Source: Membranipora membranacea
Lineage: Eukaryota; Bryozoa; Gymnolaemata; Cheilostomatida; Membraniporidae
Length of the DNA stretch: 64,000 nucleotides
Direction: 5' to 3'
NCBI GenBank assembly: GCA_914767715.1
Contig: OU612065.1
Coordinates: 40,114,001-40,178,000 of the forward strand
The notes below the pieces were generated by a model. It made no database searches. It saw only the letters and a program-made list of their open reading frames with translations, and was not told the origin of the DNA. Shown here piece after piece: positions 11,801 through 24,120 of the stretch (the stretch's first letter is position 1; each line of letters starts with the position of its first letter). A program made the position numbers and the translations under genes.

Positions 11801-14800
11801 ACCTTAGATATTCTCTTTCTGTGCACATCAAAGATATTGCAGAAAAAAATAAGATTCTGAAATTTCATTCCTGGGTAGTTATAGGGTTGACAATATTTAG
11901 GTCCAAAAACCTGGAAATTCCAGAGTCTGGTTTTTCCGGTCCTGCACAGGGGTCGTTGCTATGGGGTTGCTAGGACGATTAGTAAGACGTAACGTTCTGA
12001 AAGGCAGCAATGAATAACACTCTCACTTCTCCTCAATGCTCAGCAGTGTTCATAACAAATGTATTTATATTTTTTTGGTGAATAATAAGACAACCTATTG
12101 TTATTTTTACCTAACAATCATCAGTAAAGTAACTGATAGCTTAGATCCGGTTTTTAGGAGTATAATTTGTCTTTTGCCATTCTGTAACTCAATCAAAAAG
12201 GACAAAAATACGTTTTAGAAGCAAGTCATTTGATGTTAACATGCAACTGAGATCATAGGTGCTAAATATGTTATGATGAAGCTGAATATTATATTTATTT
12301 ACATGTAGAAACAGTGTAGAAAAATAATCATTATCAAATTAAAGAGGTTTGAAGGACAGGCAACATCCCAAAGAACATCAAGTCTAGCTCTACCCCCTTC
12401 CCCCAACATGTCATAGCATAGACAAACCCCCATTGCTATTCCCGGATCAACTCATTCAACAAAATCCATTCTATCTATAGGCATCAAACAACTACGCAAA
12501 CCTCCACGTCGCTTCATAGGATACACTCTTTCAGGTAGAATCGCTCCAATATAAAACTCACGTAGTTTAGGAAGCATTACTGTAAAAAACATTTCACTAT
12601 CTCGCTCTACTCTCACAGCACATTTGCTCTCATGACCAGCCACCACAAGCATACAGTACGACAAATCAAACACTTCAAGCAATCCCTGGATCTGGTAATA
12701 ATAATCATGACGCTTCTTTAGGATTAGTTGGCCATCCTTCTTTGCTAGAAAAAAAGATGGTATCAAATCAGGGGCAGTAAAAATAGATGTCTCAGAGGTT
12801 GGAAGACCATAGGGGGCTTTGAATTCTAGCAGAAATCTCTCATCCGTAACCCTGTTGATTGCAATCCCATCGGGAGAACCTGCAATATATTTAAATGCAC
12901 AGTGACCAACAAGACCAAGGTGAACAACCTCCACTGCACCCTGAGCGTGCTCGGTGATAAACCATTCTTCCAGGACCCTCTCCATGGCATGTCCGTACTT
13001 CGTCGCGTCGTTTCCAGAGAAATTAGAGTAAAGGATGGATTTCACCAGTCCTGATGGGTCAGCTTTCTAAAATAAGTTGATAAGTGGTGTACAATAACTT
13101 GTTTTAGGTTGACTTGTATCAGCAGTACTTACCCGAAGTATGATGCTTTTCAATCAAATAACAGAGTTATTTGCCAAATGAAAGTTTTAAAAATGATTTT
13201 CTCACAGCAAATGAGCCAATAGTTCCAATCAGCGCATGCCAATCATTTGAAACTAACCTTCCGTTTGACAATTTTGCCAAAGTTAGAGGCAGTCACCCTG
13301 TCTCTACGCTGCTCCAACCACTCGACACTGGTCTGTGATGCTGTGCTGTCCGGATCAGCCATTTTAACGTACGTCTCCCGGCACATATCTACTAGTAAAG
13401 TTTCGCTGAGGTCTTCTTCAAGCTGTAGCGAGTTGGGACCATAGTCTAAAGCTACAAAACAGACAACAATTTTTCTTGTGGATGATAATAACAACATGCT
13501 CGGTTTTCTTTTGATGGTTATTGGAAGGTTTGATTGATTTCTGGTATGTTCCGCAACACAACACACATACACAATTTACCTCGTAGTTTAGTATATGGAA
13601 CTACCTGACTAAACCTTGAAAATTGTGAAACACACCTAACTCTTTGTCCTCCTTATGCCCATACTTGGCTAGTTTTCTCCTTCCCTTATACTCATGGCTG
13701 GATGAATTCCTGTTCTGTTGGTGCAGACTGTCAGTTATGGATCTAAAAATTGATGTTAAAATCAAGTTGTGAGGGAACCAATTATGGAAGTATCAAGACC
13801 AAACAACCCTGCAAGATTATTTTGTATATTCCAAAATGAGTGTCATTCAATTTGAAATAAATACAAGGGGCTCCCTGCAAACGAAGCTGTCTTCAACTTC
13901 TTCAGAGAAAAACAAACAATCAAACAAAGCACCCGGCAGGGCTCGAACACGGGACCTTGTGATCCATAATCAGACACTTGTAACACTTTGATGTTGTACG
14001 GAGTTATGTGCACACCCAACCTGAGTAGATAACTTCAAATTGTTGGACTGAATCCCAGTCTGCTTGAAATCACCCTCTCTGTTGAAATAAGGAAATCTTC
14101 TATACTGATTTTTCACTTAAACTGACTTAATCTTTTCTTCAATTTTATAACACTCAATCTTCAATCTTTAGTAAAATAAGCGGGGAGCCCCATATAAGGC
14201 TAAATGTCAACTGATTGTCATATTGGTTAAAAGGGCTTACCTGAAGTAGCATCTGGTGCTTGTTGGAAGAATATTCCTGTAGAGCTTCTCCCATGCTATG
14301 CACATCCACTGAGGCCCTAAGTTGTATTTAAGGACAGCTGCATGACATCTGTGGGACCATGCCCCCTTCTGGCCGCGGTGTACAGCTTTATTACCATCCA
14401 AGTTGCTCCTTATCCTCATAAACTTCTCGGCTAAGTTTGACGTCTTCACGGCTAGCAGGCTCTTGGGTTTTTGAGCTAACCTTTCAAGTGCAACCTATAT
14501 GCGATAAAGATATATTGTGATAGCTTTTTTCAACGTCGGAAACATTTTATTGAAAACCAATCTAAATTGCTTACTGGTCTTATCATCATCACCGTAATTA
14601 TTATCTCATCAAAGTTTAAACCTCCAAATTTCTGTATGAAGCAAGAGTTTGAATATATGTGTGACATTGCTGAGTGATAGACCGATGTGGATGTAGAAAT
14701 CTTTACCTTGATCTTTAGTAGAATAGTGCTAGGGAGTATTCCGACATCGTCACCATTGTCACCACGACAGAAATCTTTTGAACATTGTTCGTGATAGCCT

Positions 14801-15254
14801 AGTACGTGCTGAATGCTGTTTTTGATGTCATGTTTGATCACCCGTATAGTCGAATCACTCATGCCTAAAAATAAAATGAATCTATATAAAAGTACATTCA
14901 TCACCTGGCTCTTGGTTGTCTCTGCAAACAACAAAACAGCCTCAGGTGTCATGACAAGGATGATTTATAGGGTATTTAGTCTACCAAAACATTGGGAAGA
15001 ACCAGGCAATAAAATTGTGGTGATATCTTTTCACTTGGAGTCTTGAATTGTCATTAAACTTGATATCAATGTTCCCTTATCATTATTTCAGGGTCGGTGA
15101 GCCCGCTGCTGAGAAGACAACTACCCTATCAACTCTGATTCCAGTAACCCAACACATGGACTCTGCAGCATTGCACCTAAATGGAGATAATGTATTGTTA
15201 ACGGTCCTCTGTGCAATATTGACGGGTGATCTTTCTTATATGCTGACTCCATAA
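5843..15254 (+). CDS. TIKI metalloprotease (TraB/GumN family), 8 exons seen
   Basis: TIKI proteins are membrane-tethered metalloproteases that inactivate Wnt by clipping its N terminus. Exons: 5843-5877, 7453-8040, 9562-9702, 10107-10269, 10584-10680, 10858-10917, 11157-11276, 15092-15254 (stop TAA). All have GT/AG borders and all phases agree. Family marks in order are a Cys eight residues before LNSYLW, YFFGTIHVPYT (putative catalytic GxxH, His at 7522-7524), FLELDL, CQLLP, NWER-like GSWERLRPIW, VNSLTE, VPVLDLYL, QYNCGDL and FFFAFGAGHFLGN (second GxxH, split by the 10269/10584 junction). A basic linker, TKLWIKIEE and a C-terminal hydrophobic tail (VLLTVLCAIL) follow, the last fitting membrane anchoring. 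The signal-peptide exon was not found. The last intron (3.8 kb) carries an antisense transposon gene. Exons 6-8 are duplicated at 26112-27040. Could be TIKI1 or TIKI2-like; orthology not resolvable. Confidence 0.9.
5878..7452 (+). other. TIKI intron (1.6 kb)
   Basis: Intron between the small Cys-containing exon and the large catalytic exon. I see AT-rich sequence with no recognisable gene or repeat. Confidence 0.6.
8041..9561 (+). other. TIKI intron (1.5 kb)
   Basis: Starts GTAGGT and ends in CAG. I recognise nothing inside it. Confidence 0.6.
12452..14864 (-). CDS. Mutator-like transposase C-terminal part fused to YqaJ nuclease (5' truncated)
   Basis: Five minus-strand exons splice without a stop: 14864-14707, 14494-14241, 13742-13636, 13451-13258 and 13066-12452, with matching phases. 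The first two resemble the C-terminal half of Mutator-like transposase proteins of invertebrates (KHDIKN, a GYHEQC..FC segment, then SNLDGNKAVHRGQKGAWSHR). The last two form a YqaJ/lambda-exonuclease domain: EWLEQRRDRVTASNFGK, GHAMERVLEEW, SPDG, LLEFKAPYG and HDYYYQIQGLL. The D, E and K nuclease residues (SPDG..LEFK) are present. The DDE core expected upstream is missing: only about 230 bp lie before TIKI exon 15092, so this is a 5'-truncated copy. It is antisense within the last TIKI intron. YqaJ enzymes resect DNA ends; a role in transposition is inference. Donor 13636 (GTGTGT) is weak. Confidence 0.75.
13915..13990 (-). repeat. tRNA-derived SINE-like fragment
   Basis: On the minus strand a box-B-like gttcgagccc lies in a tRNA-like context (cccgtgttcgagccctgccgg). 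It is embedded in an intron of the truncated transposase gene. It is probably the 3' half of a tRNA-derived SINE; no full cloverleaf is visible. Confidence 0.4.
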
Positions 15255-16766
15255 TTACCGGCAGCCGATAGTTTCATCAAACTCTGCCAGCTTAAGATAA
15301 TCACATTGTGTAATATGAAACTTTCTTTTTTTTATCACTCTTAGTCATTATTTTTTCTACTTTTCCACTCAATATAATAATAGATAATAGCTCAGTATAA
15401 AATTTGGTATAACAATAATATGCTCAAATTACCTCACTTGGTTGGTCTTACAATTAGAGAATTTTATTCCCAGATTACTCATTCAGAATGTGTATAGTTC
15501 AATCAATGCGTGAGCGATTTGGAAAAGATACGCTAGTAGGTATCACTCATTTAATGAGTGAGTGATCAGATAGTGATTTTAGACCCCAGAGAGCCCAAGA
15601 AAATTGAATCAATACTAAGTCATTGGTGCTTTATCAAAACATCACGGTTATTTACAATCTGTACATATGTTTGTTAAAAGAGAATTTTATTTGAAATCAT
15701 AAAGTTATTTTCATACACTTACTGAGGGTTAGATAGATGTGTATCAAAAAGTGAAAATGGTAATAATAATAATAGTAATATTTAAATATTAATAGTTGAT
15801 GTGATCTGTTTCAAAAGCTTGTGCAATAAATAAATAAGGAAGCAATATGAGTCTATAATTCAAATATGGATGAGACAATAAAACCTGCCTTGGAGATCTT
15901 TTGTTTGATTTCTACTTTGATATTAGTCCTAAAATCATATCCTTGATGTACAGTACAATACCATCCTAACAATGCATGGGTAGGATTATTCACTGCATTT
16001 TAAATAGCTTATCTGACATGGATGATGACTCCGAGATAAATAATGTTTTTTTGCCCTAAAACTAATAATTGGTAATATTTTAGGAGTTGCTCTCTTTTCT
16101 AGCGGTTACCCACAACTCCAGCTGCTTCACTGAGTCTGAGTTCGTATTTGATCTTCGGGGTTGAAGCTCTTGACACTCTATATATATATATAGCAAACAT
16201 CGAAGCAGCAGGTTTTCAGAGGGGTGATATGTGACTCAATATTTGTCATCAATGTAGTATTTGTCTTGCTCCTCCAGAACTATTTCTGGTGTTGACCTAA
16301 TTTTTTTTGCAATAGTCTATTGTTCGACTGTATTTTATATCATCATTTCATTCAAGATATATTAGTCTCATAGTATGATCTCCTATCCTCTCAAACTATC
16401 AAAATGTCTGCAGAACACTTTAACAACAGATCTAACCTTGAAAACTTCAAAGGAGATTAAATGGCCTCCTTGCCGGAAGTTAGCCGCTTAACTTTACCTA
16501 GGAATTAAAAACCGCACTGAACTAATTACTTGGCAGAGGCTATTATTGATAAGATTGACAACATGTTATTCCCTCAGGCCTCCTGGATACTTCCATTTGA
16601 GCACATGATCTCTATCAGCCAATCAAATCTAATCATTCAATCAGATCAGGCCATCTTTGTCACCCATTTCTGTGTGAGCACTAGACGCTTCGGGAGGTGA
16701 CAAAACATTTTGTTTGGCTTGCAGTCGAACCAAAGACAGTAGGTAACTACTGTCCAAGGTCTAAGC
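15255..16766. other. TIKI-caspase intergenic region, copy 1
   Basis: About 1.5 kb with no gene. It is homologous to 27041-28437 in the second copy, including the run just before the caspase ATG. Conserved stretches here are candidates for the caspase promoter and the TIKI 3' end. An AATAAA-like site occurs near 15826. Confidence 0.6.
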
Positions 16767-19416
16767 ATGAATGATAAAGAAATAAAAAAGAATCTTGAAA
16801 GCCGCATCTCCAAATGCAAGAAGAATTCGCCAGCTGAGGTGACAGCCGTTACTAAGTACTTGAATGACTTGGACTTGAACACAACCTACCAGGAAGGTCT
16901 GTTATGTACACCGATAAAGAAGAAAGATGATGCATTGCAGTATGCACTGAAAAAGCAGCAATTTAAGCTGTTTTTAGCTCTGTTTGCCAAAGTAAATCAG
17001 CACACCTACGTCAGGAAATATAACCTACTGCTTGATGCCTTACGAGCAAAGACTGAAAAAGAAAAGCATTTGGTTGCAGTTTTGAACGGATACCATCGCT
17101 ATAGCATACCAATAGACGTAAATGGTTTGCCAGTCGAAGCAAGACAGAGGCTTTATGATGAAAGCTGGAGTTCTGAAGTCATAAAATGCCTCTACAATCA
17201 AACCAATTCGTTCTTTATTCCCCGTGGCCAAGTAAAAGCGAAAATGCAGGCACTCATATACTACAACACGTTTGAAGAAAAGAACACAAGCCTCTCTGTA
17301 AGGTATAACGCAAAAGCCGAATCAGAATGCATCGCCCACGGACTCAAAGAAGGAGGCTTTACGGTGAGGCCTCCACTTGTAGAATGGACTGATGAGGCTC
17401 TCTTGGTGCACATGAAGGAAAACATCCGGCTATTCAAAAATGAAACCTCTGTACTAGTGGTCTGCATAATGAGCCACGGAGGGAACGCCTTCATTTACGA
17501 CAAAAACGGGAATAAAGTGGAAATCAACACCATCATGACGGTACTCGACGATCTACCAGCTTACGTCCCAGTTGTAAGTATTCATTCAAATCAGACATAT
17601 TGAGCTCATTGTTTGGTGTACGGTCCCATTTTATTTTGGTTGGCAAATGAAACCTGGTTCTAGAAAAACCAGTCACCGGAAAAGGTGAGAAGGCCTAAGT
17701 TCATACTGCCAACATAAGCACTTAGACTAGATTAAGCCTTCCAGAACTAATTACTAGATTGTTTTCCTTTGTTTTAGGGCCATGGGCTTCAACTTTACAC
17801 CTGCAGACTTGCCAACCTAATTTTTCCAAAATGAGTACAAAAAATTTGCAAAATGCTTAAAAATGCTTACAAAACTCCAGGATGCCTCAAATGACCAGAA
17901 AACGCCCCAAAAATTTTTTCGAAAAATGCTATTATCACAGTATGTAGTCCTTAGTAGCGTAGGAGTGCAGGTCACTCAACATTAGTCTTTTTCCCTTTGC
18001 GTTGTAAGGTGCAATCTGCTAATAATAAATGAGAAGTTGTTTGTAACCTAGCCTGTGTGGACAAGTCTGGCTATTTGAAACCCTGTTTGCCCATCCTCCC
18101 TGGTTTGCCCTTGAAGCACTGGGGCATGAGATCTGAGTTATCTCACCCCAACAATGAGGTAGACAACTTTGTTACTCTGATTAAAGAAAAGTTGAAGTTG
18201 GCAGAACCACCATATTCTACAACGGATTACTAGTTATGTTGTGTCTCATTGAATTAAAGTTGCAATTTGGCTCATGCAAAGCTTGGACAGGTAAAAAGTC
18301 AACTGTAAATCAACATCATGGTTTTCTGCAGCCAATACCAGATTTTTAGACTATTATTTAACCATGACAACCAAGTAAACACTAAAGATAAAAGATGCGT
18401 TTTTGATTGCCTAATTAGATGAACAGCCGTTTGGAAAACCATAAATGAGTACAACTAGCGTTTTGCGTTTAAAACTCAATAAGTGTCAAATAAGCGTTTA
18501 CAAACGCTTTATGCGTACAGGTTGGCAAGTATGCACCTGGGGTCAGCTGATAACATTAATTAAGTAATGATCATCGTTGTCAGGCAGGAAAGATCAGAAA
18601 TCTCACTGTGTTGATGAGTCAATTTTGCCATTTGTTTACTGTGTCTTTCCTTTACAGGTGATTTTAAATCAGTCTTGCCAAGGAGACAATGATCCTAACC
18701 AAAAGGTAGATATTAAGCTGAACCCACTGGATGGCAAGAGAAAAAGGGAGAGTCAGACAAAGGGTGATATTACAGACAGCAACAAAACGGATGGTGATCC
18801 CACAAATGAGGACAAAACTGATGCTCTGGGAATACCAAAGTTTGATGACGACAAACCAAGTCAAATGATGGTAACAAGGGCTAACACAGCTGTGGTGAGC
18901 GCAACCCCTCCTAGCTTCTCAGCCTTCCGGCAGCTTTTCCTCTTCTTTATGGCGCAACAATTCCGACAGGCCGACGGGACCACAACTCTAGAAAGTATGG
19001 TCAACTCTTGTTCCAGGATGATGTCCCAACAGCCAGATGTTGACCAAAGCTCACAGGCTCCATCTATACAGAGTGTGATGAGAAATAACCTCATATTGCC
19101 GAGAGCCTTGATGTATGACAGACAAGTTGAAAGTACAGGTAAATTCTCTAAAGTAGCTTTTAAATGCACCACAAAACACTGCCTTATTTTAATGCATGTT
19201 GATGTTGATAGGGATAATTGTTATATTACTTACTGCCAACAAACCTTCGCTGGCAATCTAAAAATCCAAAGAGCTAATACGTTAGATCTACCCTGCCTAT
19301 CGTCACCTTACTATAGATGATCATCAAGTAATTGTTTTTTAGGACTCTTTAGAAGATGGTTTACCACCGGGCGTGTCATAATGGGAGCATTAAAGGAAGT
19401 CGTAGCAAATAGATAA
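16767..19416 (+). CDS. Caspase with unusual prodomain (copy 1, intact, 453 aa)
   Basis: Three exons: 16767-17573 (donor GTAAGT, phase 0), 18658-19138 (phase 1 out) and 19343-19416 (TAA). Residues about 1-150 form a charged, probably helical N-terminal region that I cannot assign; a death-fold (CARD/DED-like) identity is possible. The caspase p20 follows. ALIYYN matches the first strand and SVRY the S1-pocket arginine. VVCIMSHGGNAF holds the catalytic His (17475-17477). The next exon opens with VILNQSCQGD, with catalytic Cys at 18676-18678, where most caspases have QACRG. A long Asp-rich linker with possible self-cleavage sites precedes the p10 subunit (SATPPSFSAFRQLF... LESMVNS), in which the usual SWR is AFR. 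The last exon ends GLFRRWFTTG...VVANR. The protease would cut after Asp in cell death or inflammation-type signalling; specificity is unknown. A frameshifted paralogue lies at 28438-46212. Confidence 0.88.
17802..18535. mobile_element. Non-autonomous TIR element in caspase intron
   Basis: The sequence tgcagacttgccaacct at 17802-17818 recurs inverted at 18519-18535 (aggttggcaagtatgca), 16 of 17 bases matching. The interior (about 700 bp) has no coding capacity. It fits a MITE-like DNA transposon in intron 1. I could not identify a clear target duplication. Confidence 0.5.
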
Positions 19417-22350
19417 ACAGCATAACACCACACCAGCACACTCGCCAATGTGAAGGCACATAATCAGCACAGCATAACACCACACCAGAACACTCGCCCA
19501 TGTGAAGGCACATAATCAGCATAACCTTTCTTCAATACCTGGATACACAGCCAGCTCAAAGGCACAGATTCACTGATTGACGTTCCGTAATCAGGTCGAA
19601 CAATACCCCAAGCCATGGCTTATTGTCTTATGATGAAATATGAGTTGATCTCATGAAACCTCGAGATCAATCACATGACCACTACCTGTGCCAATTATAT
19701 TCCTCACTTTTAGGGAGTTGGTGTATTTCAATACCTGTATTATTTTATTGACTTTCCATTCCGATTCTACAGCTTGGTCACTCTGCTTTTCAAGTATTAA
19801 AATATTTCTTTCTCTTTTGAATTGATTAGTTCTCCTCAAAAGTAGGAGGCATACACTGTTTATGTCTCTTTAAAAACCAATTCGTAACATTTACAATGAC
19901 CTTGCACTTTCTACCCATTTTTGCGAGGCCAATGTTTACAGATCCTTATATTGATATAACTAGATTAAGACGTATGTTCAGTGATGATGTGATAAACATT
20001 TATCAATTTGGTTCTCTGCATCGAACATTCCATTTTCTTTCACACTTACCAATCATCTTTTGACAGTGCAAATTCTCAAACAATATAAATCATGATTTTC
20101 AAATAAGCTACAATTTGTTTTTTTATTGTACGGTTTATGTCAAGTATTGATTGTAAAAAGGAATTCATATGTTTGCTGTTTTACCAATTCCAATAACATG
20201 ATTCAAAGATAGGGGAATATTGGGGGAACAAATAGGTCACTTCCTCCTAATCCAATAAATAAATTTGGGTGGATTGTTATCTGAGGGAGTCTTGAGCTTG
20301 AAGAACAATACTTATTCCATTGACAACATTCTTATAACCAGTTTGAACCTGCCTTCTATACCCTTGAATGGGTGCCAATAAATACAGAATTCATGGCTAT
20401 CTAAGTATGCAGAGGTGGCCAGGCCTCCAGTTTCAAATCAGACCCCAAGGCTATAGGCTTTTCCACACACATCTGGTAATTCCAACATGAGTTGGGATTA
20501 AAAGAATGAATATAAAGCGGTGGAATAGTACCAGATTTGTCCTGTGCTAGGGAGGTTTTTACACACATGGTGGTTGATCGGTTGGTTTGATTGCCAGCCC
20601 CATGACACTTTGGAACACCCAGATATGGGTTTTCCCATGCAAATAATCATGTAGTGGAAAATGAACATTTTATTGAATAAAAATAATGATTCTAGACAAA
20701 GAAATGTTTTAATACCTATTATAATGTGTGACTTCATCATTATTGCACATCATGCTGCAATTTAATTCATTGATTCCAACCCCTAATCTACTGTCAAGCG
20801 AACAACACTAAGTCATACAAACTAAATATAACTTCAAAACGTGATATTTTTGGCTGTGGATAACTTGCGTAACTCTATTGTAGATAAATTTGCTGGCATT
20901 TTCTATCGGCACGTCTTGTTATTTAGAGGTCACCCTGATAAGGTAAAGGTATGACGTTGATAAATGACTTGCAAAATTTTTTGTAAAGTGAAACTTTTTT
21001 CAAATGAGTGACACGCTTACTACAACTTGCAAGCTTTGTAGAGGGTTTTTTCTTGATTTTCCTGCAGTTGTCTCAAATTAGAGAGAGATAAATAACATTC
21101 TTTGGTGAACTCAGCTTTTCTGCATATCTAATGATGAAGTTTATCATGACGAAACCTGCTGGCAATGTTCCACAGATATGCAGACTGTATATACACACAC
21201 AAGAGATAATAAACAATAATCTCATGATTTAGTACACAGTCTCCCTTTCCTCTGACATATTTCCCATTTGTGTTCATGTAACATCCGCCTGTGTTTATTG
21301 AACATGACTCATGGAAATTATGGTAATTTTGGCCAAGTTAGTTTGTCATTGAAAGGTGACATATTCAGATTAAATGTGAACAGTTTTGATTTTAGAGTGG
21401 TAATGTTCCTGGTTGTGGGATAAGAATGGTTTCTGTCTTTAGTTCCTTAGTCTCAATGTACATTCCTCACAGTTTTGTGGTATGCTGCTGTCCCACTTTG
21501 GTTACTTTCACAAACATAGATTCCTACCCTAACAAAATTAGGCACCTGTAATTTGCAGCGAAAACTGATAGGGTTTTGATGCCTATTTTCAATTACATTG
21601 GCAGATTCAAAGTATGATAACAAGCATATCTTTCCTTCTCAGTTATTTTTAGCTGTACAACATTCATAACACTTAGTCATATTCAATTGACTGTCTTAAT
21701 TAAATTGTGAATTCCATCCATAGTATTTGTCATGGGCACACAAAATATCTATGCGTTTCCTGCAAAATAGCGTACCTGAATGGAACACTGCATTAGACCT
21801 CTCTTATCAATGACCTGTGCCTTGAGCCATAGCTTCTTCCTAATTGTTTGAGACAATTGGCAATGATGCCAGCCATCAAGTACTGAGACATCAGCTTTTT
21901 AGTCCAATAACTTCATATGCGGAACTGACTAGCCATTTCATTCCTGTACGATTTGGGACAACTAAAACATTTTTGCACTAATCAATTTACTAGGGAGATT
22001 ATTCCAAGGACTTTGATGCAATGACAGTGATATAACCAGTGGTTATATATTATGATATTCTTTACCACTTATATAATCAACATGTTTTTTTTCTTTGAGT
22101 CTCTCCTGCCTAGTTTGTACAGTGCCAGAGATCTATTGGATTAATTACTATACACCGCACAAATTTTATCCTGAGTTTTAGATCGAGAGCCAATGTCGCA
22201 GAAAATATTGTCTATATTGAGTTATTCGCTGTCTTCGTCATGAAGTGACATAAACCTAACTTGCTGGACTAAATAAGCTGGTGAGGCTGCTGAGGCTGTT
22301 GAATTCGACGATCCTTAATTTTGGAACTGTTGATATGATGGTATTGGGAA
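19417..22350. other. Region downstream of caspase copy 1
   Basis: No gene is seen in about 2.9 kb. A tandem duplication of about 55 bp lies at 19421-19525. The stretch from about 20900 is homologous to 46900-48575, marking the end of the duplicated block. Confidence 0.6.
19421..19525. repeat. Two-copy tandem repeat (~55 bp)
   Basis: The unit running from cagcataacaccacacc to aaggcacataatcagca occurs twice in a row, with two or three base differences. Confidence 0.8.
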
Positions 22351-22996
22351 TCTTAATTCTGGTACTTGTTTTAATGCTAAGTTTAGTAAACTACTGTGTC
22401 TAATTTTTTTTAGCACAAATAGTTCCTTCGGAATACTCATAGTCTTCGAAACCTTAGGTTGAGTGCTCTTATGCAAAGGTTGCCAGGCCCCACTTCCCTT
22501 TCTCATATCAAAATACTAAGGCTATGGAAACTTTCAATGCAGATGGTTGAAGAATCAGTTTTCCAATGCCGATACAAATGAGCAATGCCATGACGCAAAG
22601 GCGTTTGAAACTGGTAGGACGCTTCATCTTTTGTCAAAAATATGATCTAAGAGACTTTGATCGTGGTAGCCTTTGTTTGCGTTTTGGCTTAACCTGTTGG
22701 TATCAAATTTGAGATGGCTCCAACCCCTTGCAAGGTACGTCTGTTATCTATGCAGAAATTGCCAGGGGTACCAACATACATCAGATCTCCAGGCTATAGG
22801 TTTTTCTTTGAACAAAGAGGAAAAGTCCAAAGTAGAGAACTTAACACAGAACGCAAAAGAAATATAAGACCAAAATAAATGCAGCTGCATAAGAACAAAA
22901 GGATTCAGTTACTGATTATGTTAACATGAGAAAGGTATGCTAAGAAGTTTCTCATTATCTTTCAATTTTTGCTTATATTCCTAAGAGTCTATGTGT

Positions 22997-23049
22997 ATGT
23001 GACCAAGGAGTTGTAGACCTTCTAGGTCTAGAACTCCTTGATGTGACCA
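22997..23049. repeat. Micro-palindrome with 9-bp direct repeats (3)
   Basis: Arms 23004-23019 and 23025-23040 pair at 15 of 16 positions round a 5-nt loop. The direct repeat atgtgacca occurs at 22997-23005 and 23041-23049. The implied insertion is 35 bp. Confidence 0.75.
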
Positions 23050-24120
23050 GAGAGGAGAAACAGTGAGGCTCAGTTAGGTGACCTCATGCAGGTCAACAAA
23101 GAGGATGTAACTCCAAAGTGAACATTTAGATATTATTTATTTGTTTAAAGAAGTTTCCTGGAAAGTTTACAGATAACAGAGTAGTTAAAAAGTAACTTGT
23201 TGATGCTAAAGATGCCAGTGCATTATGTCAATATTGTACAATCTTTTACTACTAATCCAGGTTCTGCATCACCAACCAGCACCATTCTATAGATTCAATC
23301 CATAGACATTTGTACACAATGTATGTACAACAGCATCGTGCATGCAGTTGAAAGAACACTCCTGTACGGTATATAATTATGCTTATGCATTGTGTGTGTG
23401 TATGTTCTTCTATTTATCCCAATCTCTGAGAAATAAAAGTGTTTGTGTAGGGTGCTCTGGTAAAGGTTTTCTTGTGCTGCTTCATGCTATGTAGCCATGT
23501 TAACTTGGCTGAATAATTTCGGTTGGTCTCGACGATTATTGACTCTGTACTGTTAGCCATCAGCAATTATTTTCAACCATGATAAGGTGCCGCCCTTGAC
23601 TGGCAGATTGCCAGACATATCTCAGCTTAGATTGATAGAATTATCAGGAGAGCAGCAAGACTTGCTTGTTAAGATCCACTCCGGCAGCTAATTAATATCA
23701 GGTCTAGTTGACAATTATATAGTTTGATTGAGGTACGCTCATGCTGTAACAATTTGTAAGATAAATACTGGAAGCAGCTGCTTACCTCTAGTACTGTTTC
23801 TACACTGATGGCATCATACATATTGAAGCAAAGGTAGTCTTCTAAGAGACGATTGGTTGTAAGTGTAATATTTGGTCATGCTCGCTTCAAGGGGCCTCGT
23901 CAAAATAACTATGATCTCATTGGTTGAGGCGGTTATAATTTTCATCAATAATTATTTAACATAAGCATGTATGTAATAATTGGGTGTTAAATCTCCTTTA
24001 TTTTGCTTTTAAGTCGTGATCATGCAGAGTAAGAATACCTAGTATTGTTTCAATTTGGTTCACTTTTGACATGTGAAGCGTGAAGTCATGTGAGATGTGA
24101 AGACATGTAAGAAAAAAAAG

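Larger units (their letters stand above)
11764..15065. mobile_element. Insertion block in copy 1 (Mutator/YqaJ remnant)
   Basis: Aligning the last TIKI intron of copy 1 with the 338-bp intron of copy 2 (26540-26877) shows homology up to about 11763. It resumes at about 15066 with tcaatgttccc. The 3.3 kb between is absent from copy 2. It contains the antisense transposase-YqaJ gene and a SINE-like piece. No terminal inverted repeat or target duplication is obvious at these edges, so deletion from copy 2 is also possible. Confidence 0.6.
10821..22350. repeat. Segmental duplication, copy 1
   Basis: Sequence from about 10821 (inside the intron before TIKI exon 10858) to about 22350 recurs in the same order and orientation at about 26075-48575. 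It covers three TIKI exons, the intergenic region, all three caspase exons and some 3 kb of downstream non-coding DNA. Copy 1 has an extra 3.3-kb block at 11764-15065. Copy 2 has an extra 15 kb in the caspase intron. Exons are much better conserved than introns. Confidence 0.9.
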
